NCBI GenBank assembly: GCA_902463905.1
Contig: CABQHF010000011.1
Coordinates: forward strand, 1 to 20,626
Length of the DNA stretch: 20,626 bases
Source of the DNA: an uncultured Faecalibacterium sp.
GTDB taxonomy: Bacteria > Bacillota > Clostridia > Oscillospirales > Ruminococcaceae
Direction: 5' to 3'
Positions 15,109 through 20,626 of this stretch are shown in pieces. The notes under the pieces are model-generated. The model was not told the origin of the DNA, searched no databases, and saw only the letters and a list, made by a program, of their open reading frames with translations. Positions within the stretch are counted from its first letter, which is position 1, and the number at the start of each line of letters is the position of its first letter. The position numbers and the translations under genes were made by a program.

Positions 15109-15173
15109 AATAATAACTCCTTTATTGATAACTTTGCTTTATAACTTTATTTTCAGAGAGATCCAGCATCCTC

Positions 15174-15216
15174 GCCCTCTCCGTTACCTGCGGTGCCACC
15201 TCTCCCAGGGGGGAAG
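15174..15216. repeat. Degenerate short palindromic repeat, copy 1
   Basis: GCCCTCTCCG at one end and CCACCTCTCCCAG towards the other match the same blocks in the element at 17400-17458. It fills the dnaX-ybaB gap. The distal arm is altered (GGGGGGAAG). The two copies suggest a dispersed intergenic repeat family. Confidence 0.6.
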
Positions 15217-15234
15217 TTTTTTTGCGGGGAAGCC

Positions 15235-17094
15235 TTATTTTCTCTTCCGTTCGGTATCTTCGATGGAGACATCCAACCCCAGTTTTTCCAGCGCATGGAG
15301 CGACTGTTCCGCATTGGACACCGTCTTGCCGGCGGTCTTTGGCTCATAGGGGCCGATGGGGATCTGCCTGCCGGACACCTGCAGGATGAGCTTTTTGATC
15401 AGGCGCTGGCTGTCCTTGTTGGCACGGATGAAATCCCGGAAGGTCTTGCCGCCGTCGATGAGCACGCGAGTGCCGTCGAAGTACGCCTTGGACTTGCGCA
15501 GATAGCTGTAGAGCATGGGATCCACTTCCTGCAGCTTCTGGGTGATCTGTGCCCATTCCGGGTACGGAGCCAGGCCGCCGGATGCCGGTCTGGGCGATGT
15601 GGGGGCGGCTTCCTGCTTCGGGGCCGGGGGTTCCGGCTGCGGCTGCTCCTCGCGAGGCGACGGCACAGGCTTTGCCTGTGCAGAAGGTTCATCCCAGGGC
15701 AGCACTTCCCCGCCCTGCACCGGCGGTTCTTCCGGCAGCGGCGGCAGTTCCTCTGCCTGCGCGGGCTGCTGTACCGGTGGTTCCGGTACGGGCTGTGCAG
15801 GCGCTGCAGCAGGCAGCGGCGGATCCTGTACAGGGGCCACTGGTTCCGGCATGGCCGGAGCAGGCTCTGCCACCGGCTGCGGCACAGGAACCTGCTGTAC
15901 CAGGGCACTCGCAAAAGGCTGCACCACCGGGGCCGAAGTAAAAGGCTGTACGGCTGCGGGCTGTGCAGCACGGGCGGCCGGTGCTGCCTGCACCGGAGCG
16001 GCCTGCCGCTGCTGCGACGGCTCCGACAGACTGAACAGAGCCAGCTCCAGTTCAATGCGCTGGTCGCTGCCGCGGGTCATGTGTTCCAGCGCCGTGCCCA
16101 GCGTGCGGATGGCGCGGATGGCCTCCCGCTGACCCAACTGCGGGCCTTTTTCCAGATACTGTGCCTCTTCCTCCGGCGACACACCGGAAAGCAGTGCCTG
16201 CCCGCCGGGCAGGGCTGCCAGCATCAGGGCGCGGTAATGGGCGATCAGTTCCTCGGTCAGGCGCTTGACGTCCACCGACTGCTGCCGCAGCTGTGCCAGC
16301 TCGGCCAGTGCTGTGGCACCGTCCTGCGCTTCCAGCGCGTCGGAAATATGGAACAGATAGCTGCGGTCGGTCACACCGGCCATGCGGCGCACCACGTCTG
16401 CGTCGATCTTTGCAGTGACGCCTGCGCAGGTGTCCAGAATGGACAGTGCATCACGCAGGGCACCATCAGCCAGGCGGGCGATGAGCTCCGCGCCGTCCGG
16501 GCTCAATTCCAGATGCTCCTCCCCGGCGATATACTCCACGCGCTTTGCGATATCCTCCGGCCCGATGCGGGTGAAATCATACCGCTGGCAGCGGGACAGG
16601 ATGGTGGCTGGAACCTTCTGGATCTCGGTGGTAGCCAGGATAAAAATGACGTGGGCAGGCGGTTCTTCCAGTGTTTTGAGCAGCGCATTGAAGGCCGCCG
16701 TGGACAGCATGTGCACCTCATCGATGATGTATACCTTATACCGGCAGGCGCTGGGGGTGTAGGCAGTCTCGTCGCGCAGGTCGCGGATGTCATCCACGCC
16801 GTTGTTGGAGGCGGCGTCCATTTCCACCACGTCCAGGATGCTGCCATTGTCGATGCCCCTGCAGATCTCGCATTCGCCGCAAGGGTCGCCGTTCTGCGGG
16901 TGCAGGCAGTTGACCGCCTTGGCAAAGATCTTTGCACAGGTGGTCTTGCCAGTGCCGCGCACGCCGGTGAACAGATAGGCGTGGCCCACGCGGCCGGTGG
17001 CGACCTGGTTGCGCAGGGCCGTCACGATGCCGCGCTGGCCCACCACATCTTCAAACCGCTGAGGTCTCCACTTGCGGTACAAGGCACGATACAT
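15235..17094 (-). CDS. dnaX: DNA polymerase III subunit gamma/tau
   Basis: The 619-aa clamp-loader ATPase tethers replisome polymerases and loads the beta clamp. I set the start at the ATG of MYRALYRKWRPQRFEDVVGQ (17094), with AGGGGAG 8 nt upstream; an in-frame GTG 3 codons earlier would have no spacing. Walker A is GVRGTGKTT (44-52), zinc cysteines are C63, C72, C75 and C78, Walker B is YIIDEVHML (122-130), and the SRC sensor is at 167-169. Domain III extends to about 350. It is followed by a long Pro/Ala/Gln linker (about 365-535) and the tau C-terminal domain (YPEWAQITQKL onwards). The linker is unusually low-complexity. No programmed-frameshift slippery site was noted. The gene follows the SRP RNA gene. 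Confidence 0.97.
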   Translation of the reverse strand: MYRALYRKWRPQRFEDVVGQRGIVTALRNQVATGRVGHAYLFTGVRGTGKTTCAKIFAKAVNCLHPQNGDPCGECEICRGIDNGSILDVVEMDAASNNGVDDIRDLRDETAYTPSACRYKVYIIDEVHMLSTAAFNALLKTLEEPPAHVIFILATTEIQKVPATILSRCQRYDFTRIGPEDIAKRVEYIAGEEHLELSPDGAELIARLADGALRDALSILDTCAGVTAKIDADVVRRMAGVTDRSYLFHISDALEAQDGATALAELAQLRQQSVDVKRLTEELIAHYRALMLAALPGGQALLSGVSPEEEAQYLEKGPQLGQREAIRAIRTLGTALEHMTRGSDQRIELELALFSLSEPSQQRQAAPVQAAPAARAAQPAAVQPFTSAPVVQPFASALVQQVPVPQPVAEPAPAMPEPVAPVQDPPLPAAAPAQPVPEPPVQQPAQAEELPPLPEEPPVQGGEVLPWDEPSAQAKPVPSPREEQPQPEPPAPKQEAAPTSPRPASGGLAPYPEWAQITQKLQEVDPMLYSYLRKSKAYFDGTRVLIDGGKTFRDFIRANKDSQRLIKKLILQVSGRQIPIGPYEPKTAGKTVSNAEQSLHALEKLGLDVSIEDTERKRK

Positions 17095-17130
17095 GCGCGG
17101 CACTCCCCTTTCCGGCCTGAAATCGACAAC

Positions 17131-17162
17131 AAAAAAGGACAGCGCATGACGGGGTTTTGTCC
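17131..17162 (-). terminator. Possible weak terminator between ffs and dnaX
   Basis: On the minus strand GGACA (17158-17162) pairs with TGTCC (17137-17141) and six Ts follow. The stem is only 5 bp around a large loop, so it may be a partial terminator or a processing signal for the SRP RNA. dnaX would otherwise be read from the ffs promoter. Confidence 0.4.
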
Positions 17163-17177
17163 CCGCCCTGCGTAGCT

Positions 17178-17294
17178 CGGCATACGGATGCAGGCTGTCT
17201 GAAACGCACGGAACACGCCGCTTAAGGCTGCTTGGTTCCCCACCTGACCTGGTTCACAGCGGCTCCATCGTACAGGACCCGCATCCGTATGCCG
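17178..17294 (-). ncRNA. ffs: Signal recognition particle RNA (small, 4.5S-type)
   Basis: A 14-bp perfect terminal stem (17178-17191 with 17281-17294) closes a rod-like RNA. Its apical part on the minus strand reads CAGGTCAGGTGGGGAACCAAG followed by CAGCC, the conserved Ffh-binding domain (GGTCAGG, GGAA, AGCAGCC blocks). The RNA directs membrane-protein targeting with Ffh. Location immediately before dnaX-ybaB-recR is the usual Firmicutes arrangement. The primary transcript probably starts near 17335 and includes a leader with a small hairpin (GCACTC/GAGTGC) that would be removed. I see no clear Alu domain, so this is the short form. Confidence 0.93.
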
Positions 17295-17341
17295 AACCAC
17301 GCCGCAGGCGCTGTCCGACGCACTCCTCTGAGTGCTAAGAT

Positions 17342-17370
17342 ATTGTACCACAAATGCAGGAAGAATGCAA
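17342..17370 (-). promoter_or_regulatory. Sigma-70-type promoter of ffs
   Basis: The minus strand carries TTGCAT (17365-17370) and TACAAT (17342-17347) separated by exactly 17 nt, both close to consensus. It points into the SRP RNA gene and possibly on into dnaX. Confidence 0.88.
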
Positions 17371-17399
17371 GGGGAAAAGAAACGCCGTCTGCAAACAGC

Positions 17400-17458
17400 C
17401 TTGCCTTCTCCGGCAGCGCCCATTGGGCGCATCCACCTCTCCCAGAAGGAGAGGCAAG
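17400..17458. repeat. Short palindromic intergenic repeat, copy 2
   Basis: CTTGCC and GGCAAG form the outer arms. Inside are the inverted GCGCCCATTGGGCGC and CTCTCC-type arms. It shares CTCTCC and CCACCTCTCCCAG blocks with 15174-15216. It lies in the non-coding gap between ffs and pta. Confidence 0.65.
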
Positions 17459-17478
17459 TGCCTAACCATTTTGTTCTT

Positions 17479-17520
17479 GGCTCTCCCTTTGGGAGAGCTG
17501 ACGCGGCAGCGCCTGAGAGG
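17479..17520. repeat. Second type of palindromic repeat beside copy 2
   Basis: GGCTCTCCCTTTGGGAGAGC is a near-perfect hairpin, followed by a GCGGCAGCGC segment and GCCTGAGAGG. From memory, similar elements are scattered through Faecalibacterium-type intergenic regions. The 17371-17547 stretch contains only these repeats and no gene. Confidence 0.6.
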
Positions 17521-17547
17521 ATGAGCATGTCTTCTTGCCCTTCATGC

Positions 17548-17586
17548 AAAAAAGCGCTGCCGTACAAAGGTGCACGGCAGCGCTTT
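17548..17586 (-). terminator. Intrinsic terminator of pta
   Basis: A 13-bp perfect stem pairs 17551-17563 with 17574-17586 around a 10-nt loop. On the minus strand the stem runs into a T tract (17548-17553). It lies 31 nt after the pta stop codon. Confidence 0.93.
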
Positions 17587-17616
17587 CTTATGCGATATTC
17601 AGGACAAACTCACCGA

Positions 17617-18642
17617 TCAGGACTGGCAGGCAGTGATCAGGCTCATCTTGTAGACCTCGTCGGCGTTGCAGCCACGGGACAGGTCGTTGATGGGAGCGTT
17701 CAGGCCCTGCAGGATGGGGCCGTAGGCAGCGTAGCCGCCCAGGCGCTGTGCGATCTTGTAGCCGATGTTGCCGGCCTCGATGCAGGGGAAGATGAAGGTG
17801 TTGGCCTGGCCAGCGACCTTGCTGCCCTTGCACTTGACCTGTGCGACCTCGGGAGCAACGGCAGCGTCAAACTGCAGCTCGCCGTCCACAGCCAGCTCGG
17901 GATCCATCTCCTGTGCCTTGATGGTAGCGTCGTGGCTCAGAGCGACGGTGCCGCCCTTGCCGGAGCCCTTGGTGGAGAAGCTCAGCACAGCGACCTTCGG
18001 GTCGATGCCGAACAGCTTTGCGGTCTTGGCGGTCTCAACGGCCACCTCTGCCAGCTTGGAAGCGGCAGACACCTTGACCTCGCCGGTAGCCTTATCAACG
18101 GTATCGGTGTAGTCGATGTTGACAGCGCAGTCGCCCATGGCAATGCGCTTCAGGCCCTCTTCGCCGCAGTCGCGGTCCAGGATGAAGCAGGAGCTCACCA
18201 GATGTGCGCCCTTCTTGGTCTTGACCAGCTGCAGAGCGGGACGGATGGTGTCAGCGGTGGAGTAGGTAGCGCCGCCCAGCAGGCAGTCAGCCTTGCCCAT
18301 CTTGACCAGCATGGTGCCGAAGTAGTTGGACTTCTTCAGCAGAGCGGTGCACTCCTCAGCGGTCTGCTTGCCCTTGCGCAGCTCCACCATGGTGTTGACC
18401 ATCTCGCCAAAACCGGCATAGTTCTCGGGATCAATGATCTCAGCAGCGGAAATATCAAAGTTACCGGCGGCGGCAGCAGCCTTGCACTCTGCCTCGTTGC
18501 CCACCATGACGACCTTCAGCACGCCCTCGGCCAGCAGCTTGCTTGCTGCCTCCAGGATGCGGGGGTCATTGCCCTCGGTGAAAACGATCGTCTTGGGATT
18601 TGCCTTCAGCTGTGCTACCAGCGGTGCAAACATATCAGCCAT
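17617..18642 (-). CDS. pta: Phosphate acetyltransferase
   Basis: The 341-aa protein interconverts acetyl-CoA plus phosphate and acetyl phosphate plus CoA, the first step of acetate formation or use with acetate kinase in the cytoplasm. The length fits the short, single-domain Pta type. TIVFTEGNDPRILEAA lies near the N-terminus (18-33). The substrate-site region GGATYSTADTIRPALQLV is followed by VSSCFILDRD. LSFSTKGSGKG, DGELQFDAA and the C-terminal ANTFIFPCIEAGNIGYKIAQ are all classic Pta segments. The start MADMFAPLV is set by GGAGG 8 nt upstream; the frame extends 19 codons further without a site. It has its own promoter and terminator, and no ackA is in the window. Codon use looks optimised, consistent with high expression. 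Confidence 0.97.
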   Translation of the reverse strand: MADMFAPLVAQLKANPKTIVFTEGNDPRILEAASKLLAEGVLKVVMVGNEAECKAAAAAGNFDISAAEIIDPENYAGFGEMVNTMVELRKGKQTAEECTALLKKSNYFGTMLVKMGKADCLLGGATYSTADTIRPALQLVKTKKGAHLVSSCFILDRDCGEEGLKRIAMGDCAVNIDYTDTVDKATGEVKVSAASKLAEVAVETAKTAKLFGIDPKVAVLSFSTKGSGKGGTVALSHDATIKAQEMDPELAVDGELQFDAAVAPEVAQVKCKGSKVAGQANTFIFPCIEAGNIGYKIAQRLGGYAAYGPILQGLNAPINDLSRGCNADEVYKMSLITACQS

Positions 18643-18716
18643 TGTGATTACCTCCGAATTTACTTTCCAAAATTCACACCCCGCGTCTGTTGGACACAAG
18701 GATGCCTTTCTTCTTT

Positions 18717-18744
18717 ATTCTAACACACCGGGCAAAAAGTTCAA
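18717..18744 (-). promoter_or_regulatory. Promoter of pta
   Basis: The minus strand shows TTGAAC (18739-18744) and TAGAAT (18717-18722) with a 16-nt spacer, giving a leader of about 70 nt before the ATG. The -35 overlaps the candidate -35 of the divergent glycosylase promoter. Confidence 0.75.
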
Positions 18745-18771
18745 GACAAAATTGTGTTTTTGTGCTAATAT
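18743..18771 (+). promoter_or_regulatory. Candidate extended -10 promoter of the glycosylase gene
   Basis: AAGACA (18743-18748), a 17-nt spacer ending in TGC, and TAATAT (18766-18771) make an extended -10 promoter. A leader of about 60 nt follows. Other weaker pairs exist nearby, so this is tentative. Confidence 0.45.
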
Positions 18772-18838
18772 TTAAGAGAAAGCAGGTTTCAAATTGTGAA
18801 TAAAATATCATACTGTTTCAGAAGGAGATCGAACCGCC

Positions 18839-19408
18839 ATGGATTGGGAAACGCTGAAAGCCGACTGCCTTGCCTGCAGCCGCTGTGAGCTGTGCAAGAC
18901 CCGCACGAATGTGGTGTTCGGGCAGGGCGTGCCGGACGCCGAGGTGCTGTTTGTGGGCGAGGGCCCCGGCCAGAGCGAGGACGAGCAGGGTCTGCCTTTT
19001 GTGGGGCGCAGCGGCCAGCTGCTGGACAAATACCTGTTTGCCATCGACCTTGACCGCAAAAAGAACTGCTATATCGCCAACATCGTCAAGTGCCGCCCGC
19101 CCCAGAACCGCGACCCGCTGCCCGCCGAGAGCGAAGCCTGTATGCCGTGGCTGCGGGAGCAGTTCCGGCTGCTGAAGCCAAAGATCGTGGTCTGCCTTGG
19201 CCGCATCGCTGCGCAGCGGATGATCCGCAAGGATTTCTCCGTCACGAAGGAACACGGCCAGTTCTTTGAAAAAGGCGGTGTGCTGTTTATGGGCACCTTC
19301 CATCCTGCCGCTTTGCTGCGCAGCCCGCAGAACAAGCCCGCTGCCTTTGCGGATTTCGTCGCACTGCGGGAAACGATCGAAAAGGTGTGTGACCACACCT
19401 ACCAATAA
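18839..19408 (+). CDS. Uracil-DNA glycosylase, family 4 (4Fe-4S)
   Basis: The 189-aa base-excision enzyme removes uracil arising from cytosine deamination. Iron-sulphur ligands C13 and C16 (CSRC) and C85 and C101 (VKC-RPPQNRD and EAC) have the spacing of family 4. GEGPG at 40-44 is the water-activating motif, GLPFVGRSGQLLD follows, and HPAALLR (H155) is the C-terminal leucine-loop motif. AAGGAGA lies about 9 nt before ATG. It is divergent from pta and the first gene of a rightward group. A second hairpin overlaps its end and the next gene's ribosome site. The family assignment is firm. Confidence 0.96.
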   Translation: MDWETLKADCLACSRCELCKTRTNVVFGQGVPDAEVLFVGEGPGQSEDEQGLPFVGRSGQLLDKYLFAIDLDRKKNCYIANIVKCRPPQNRDPLPAESEACMPWLREQFRLLKPKIVVCLGRIAAQRMIRKDFSVTKEHGQFFEKGGVLFMGTFHPAALLRSPQNKPAAFADFVALRETIEKVCDHTYQ

Positions 19409-19415
19409 GAACCAA

Positions 19416-19455
19416 ACACCCCTCTTTTGCATACTCTAAAGCAAAAGAGAGGTGT
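19416..19455 (+). promoter_or_regulatory. Hairpin spanning glycosylase end and the next ribosome site
   Basis: The arms at 19416-19430 and 19441-19455 pair over 15 bp with one mismatch around a 10-nt loop. The distal arm contains GAGAGGTG, the only ribosome site for the gene starting at 19462. No T run follows, so control of translation is more likely than termination. Confidence 0.65.
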
Positions 19456-19461
19456 TATAGT

Positions 19462-20547
19462 ATGGAGACCACACGGTACGATTCCATTGATTTTTTTCTG
19501 GGGGCCACAACGCCTGCCGGGTTCAAGGGTTATTTTGAACCGCTGCGCCGCGAACCCGGAATGCAGATGTATCTGATCAAAAGCGGACCGGGCTGCGGCA
19601 AATCCACCTTGATGAAGCGGCTGGCCCGCGCGGCGGAGCAGCGTGGCGAATTGGCCCAGCGCATCCACTGTGCCAGCGACCCGGACAGTCTGGACGGCGT
19701 GATCCTGCCCGGGCAGCACCGGGCCATCGTGGACGCTACAGCGCCCCATGTGGTGGAACCGGACGCGCCCGGCGCAGATGAAGTGGTGGTGAGCCTGTAC
19801 CATACCATCGATACAGAAAAGCTGCACCAGAACACCGCCGAGATCAAAGCCCTGTTTGCGCGCAATGCCATGCTGCGCAGCCGTGCGGCACGGTATATTG
19901 CATCGGCGGGCAGTCTTTTGCTGGACAGCCGCCGGGCCGAGGCTTGCAGCGCCAACTTTGAAAAAGTGCGCCGCTACGTAAAGCGCTTATGTGCACGGGT
20001 GCTCCCCCGCACCGAGGGCACCGGCACAGAGGAGCTGCGGCTGCTTTCCGCTGTCACGCCCAAGGGCGAGGTGTTCTATCAGGGTACCGTGCAGGCCCTT
20101 GCCAGCAAGTTCATCGTGTTCCGGGATGATTATGGCGCAGTGTCGCGGCTTTTGCTGGAGCTCATCCGCGCCGAAGCGCTGACCCGGGGCTACCACCTGA
20201 TCACCTGCCCGTGCGCCATGCACCCGGAGGATAAGATCGACCATATCATCATCCCCGAATTGAAGCTTGCCTTCCTCACCGACAACCGCTGGCATCCGGT
20301 GCAGCTGCCCGGCGTGCAGGCTGTGCGGTGCACGCGCTTTCTGGACCGGGAAAATCTGGCCGGATACCGTGCACGGCTGCGCTTCAACGAGCGCGCCGCC
20401 GCAGAGCTTCTGGAGCAGGCCAGCGCATTGATGGCACAGGCCAAGAGCTGCCACGATGAGCTGGAGACCTACTACCGCGCGGCTGTGGATTTTGGCAAGG
20501 TGGATGAGGCCGCCGCAGAATGCATGGAGATGTTCGGGCTAACGTAG
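19462..20547 (+). CDS. P-loop ATPase-like protein, PRK06851 type
   Basis: The 361-aa protein of unknown function has the pattern I recall for the PRK06851 family in Firmicutes. Walker A SGPGCGKSTLMKRL is at about 41-54 (K47, S48), followed by HCASDPDSLDGVILPG (69-84) and IVDATAPHVVEPDAPGA (about 88-104). The second half repeats the layout: KFIVFRDDYGAVSRLLLELI near 215-234 stands where a second P-loop would be but lacks the Gly-Lys-Ser/Thr, and CPCAMHPEDKIDHIIIPEL echoes the DPDSLDGVILP segment. It is therefore an internal duplication with one active and one degenerate nucleotide site. No membrane segment or signal peptide is seen. The next gene follows after 26 nt and may be co-transcribed. 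Confidence 0.8.
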   Translation: METTRYDSIDFFLGATTPAGFKGYFEPLRREPGMQMYLIKSGPGCGKSTLMKRLARAAEQRGELAQRIHCASDPDSLDGVILPGQHRAIVDATAPHVVEPDAPGADEVVVSLYHTIDTEKLHQNTAEIKALFARNAMLRSRAARYIASAGSLLLDSRRAEACSANFEKVRRYVKRLCARVLPRTEGTGTEELRLLSAVTPKGEVFYQGTVQALASKFIVFRDDYGAVSRLLLELIRAEALTRGYHLITCPCAMHPEDKIDHIIIPELKLAFLTDNRWHPVQLPGVQAVRCTRFLDRENLAGYRARLRFNERAAAELLEQASALMAQAKSCHDELETYYRAAVDFGKVDEAAAECMEMFGLT

Positions 20548-20573
20548 TACGATTTGAACGGAGGTGAAATGCT

Positions 20574-20626
20574 TTGGCAAATATCCGTCTGCCCATCCGG
20601 CAGCTGGTGGAGTTTCTGCTGCGCAC
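20574..20626 (+). CDS. Start of a TTG-initiated gene, cut by the window end
   Basis: Only 17 codons are present: M(TTG)ANIRLPIRQLVEFLLR. TTG 20574 is chosen because GGAGGTG (20560-20566) lies 7 nt upstream; the ATG at 20569 would be only 2 nt from it. The ANIRLPIRQLVEFLLR start resembles the N-terminus of Firmicutes DinG/Rad3-type ATP-dependent helicases, which often begin I-R-x-S-V-R-x-L-V-E-F. The fragment is too short to be sure. Confidence 0.5.
   Translation, partial: MANIRLPIRQLVEFLLR

Noticed and set aside
15193..17175. A 660-codon plus-strand frame opposite dnaX
   Set aside because: It lies wholly antisense to a clear dnaX gene and has low-complexity Arg/Cys/Gly sequence.

Overview
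The window looks like a high-GC (about 60%) member of the gut Clostridia, most likely Faecalibacterium or a close relative in the Oscillospiraceae. This rests on strong AGGAGG ribosome sites, the SmpB, Pta and DnaX protein types, the dnaX-ybaB-recR cluster led by a small SRP RNA, and the short palindromic repeats. It is a judgement from memory, not a database result.

Left edge (1-1000): smpB is followed by the complete tmRNA gene ssrA, whose encoded tag I read as (A)DNNNYQLLAA, and a strong bidirectional terminator. These two genes form the trans-translation ribosome-rescue module. A perfect 12-bp tandem repeat lies directly after the terminator, where an element integrated at the ssrA 3' end would carry recombinase sites.

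Prophage remnant (about 1007-13545, all minus strand): in transcription order it holds a giant multi-domain protein gene, a tail fibre, a second tail-tip/receptor-type protein, a small coiled-coil protein, an XkdX-like protein of 53 aa, an M15 peptidase endolysin, a small membrane-coiled-coil protein and an SPP1-type holin. No integrase, terminase, portal or capsid gene is present, so this is only the late distal part of a phage. The giant gene was originally one frame of roughly 2,990 codons or more. A 1-nt frameshift near 7345 now splits it, and its 5' end is missing. It is Ala/Glu/Gln-rich, carries an HEDWH metallopeptidase motif, a domain resembling the polyvalent phage nuclease families, long coiled coils and a conserved C-terminal region. 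I place it with the 'large polyvalent proteins' of phages and conjugative elements. A low-GC nuclease-like module inside it is bordered on both sides by strong RNA-hairpin structures, and an R-F/Y-Q-L motif recurs at module boundaries.

IS junction (13546-14119): a 5' fragment of an IS3-family element, with its end, palindromic leader and the first 172 codons of the transposase, is fused directly to the interior of the giant gene. An IS-associated deletion has removed the rest of the IS, the front of the prophage and the other attachment site.

Housekeeping block (14151-17370, minus): an SRP RNA gene (ffs) with a near-consensus promoter, then dnaX, ybaB/ebfC and recR, which serve protein targeting, DNA replication and recombinational repair. 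Palindromic intergenic repeats lie between dnaX and ybaB and between ffs and pta.

Right edge (17548-20626): pta (acetate and energy metabolism, minus strand, with its own terminator) is divergent from a family-4 uracil-DNA glycosylase, with apparently overlapping promoters. Then come a P-loop protein of the PRK06851 type, whose ribosome site lies in a hairpin, and the first 17 codons of a TTG-initiated gene cut by the window end.
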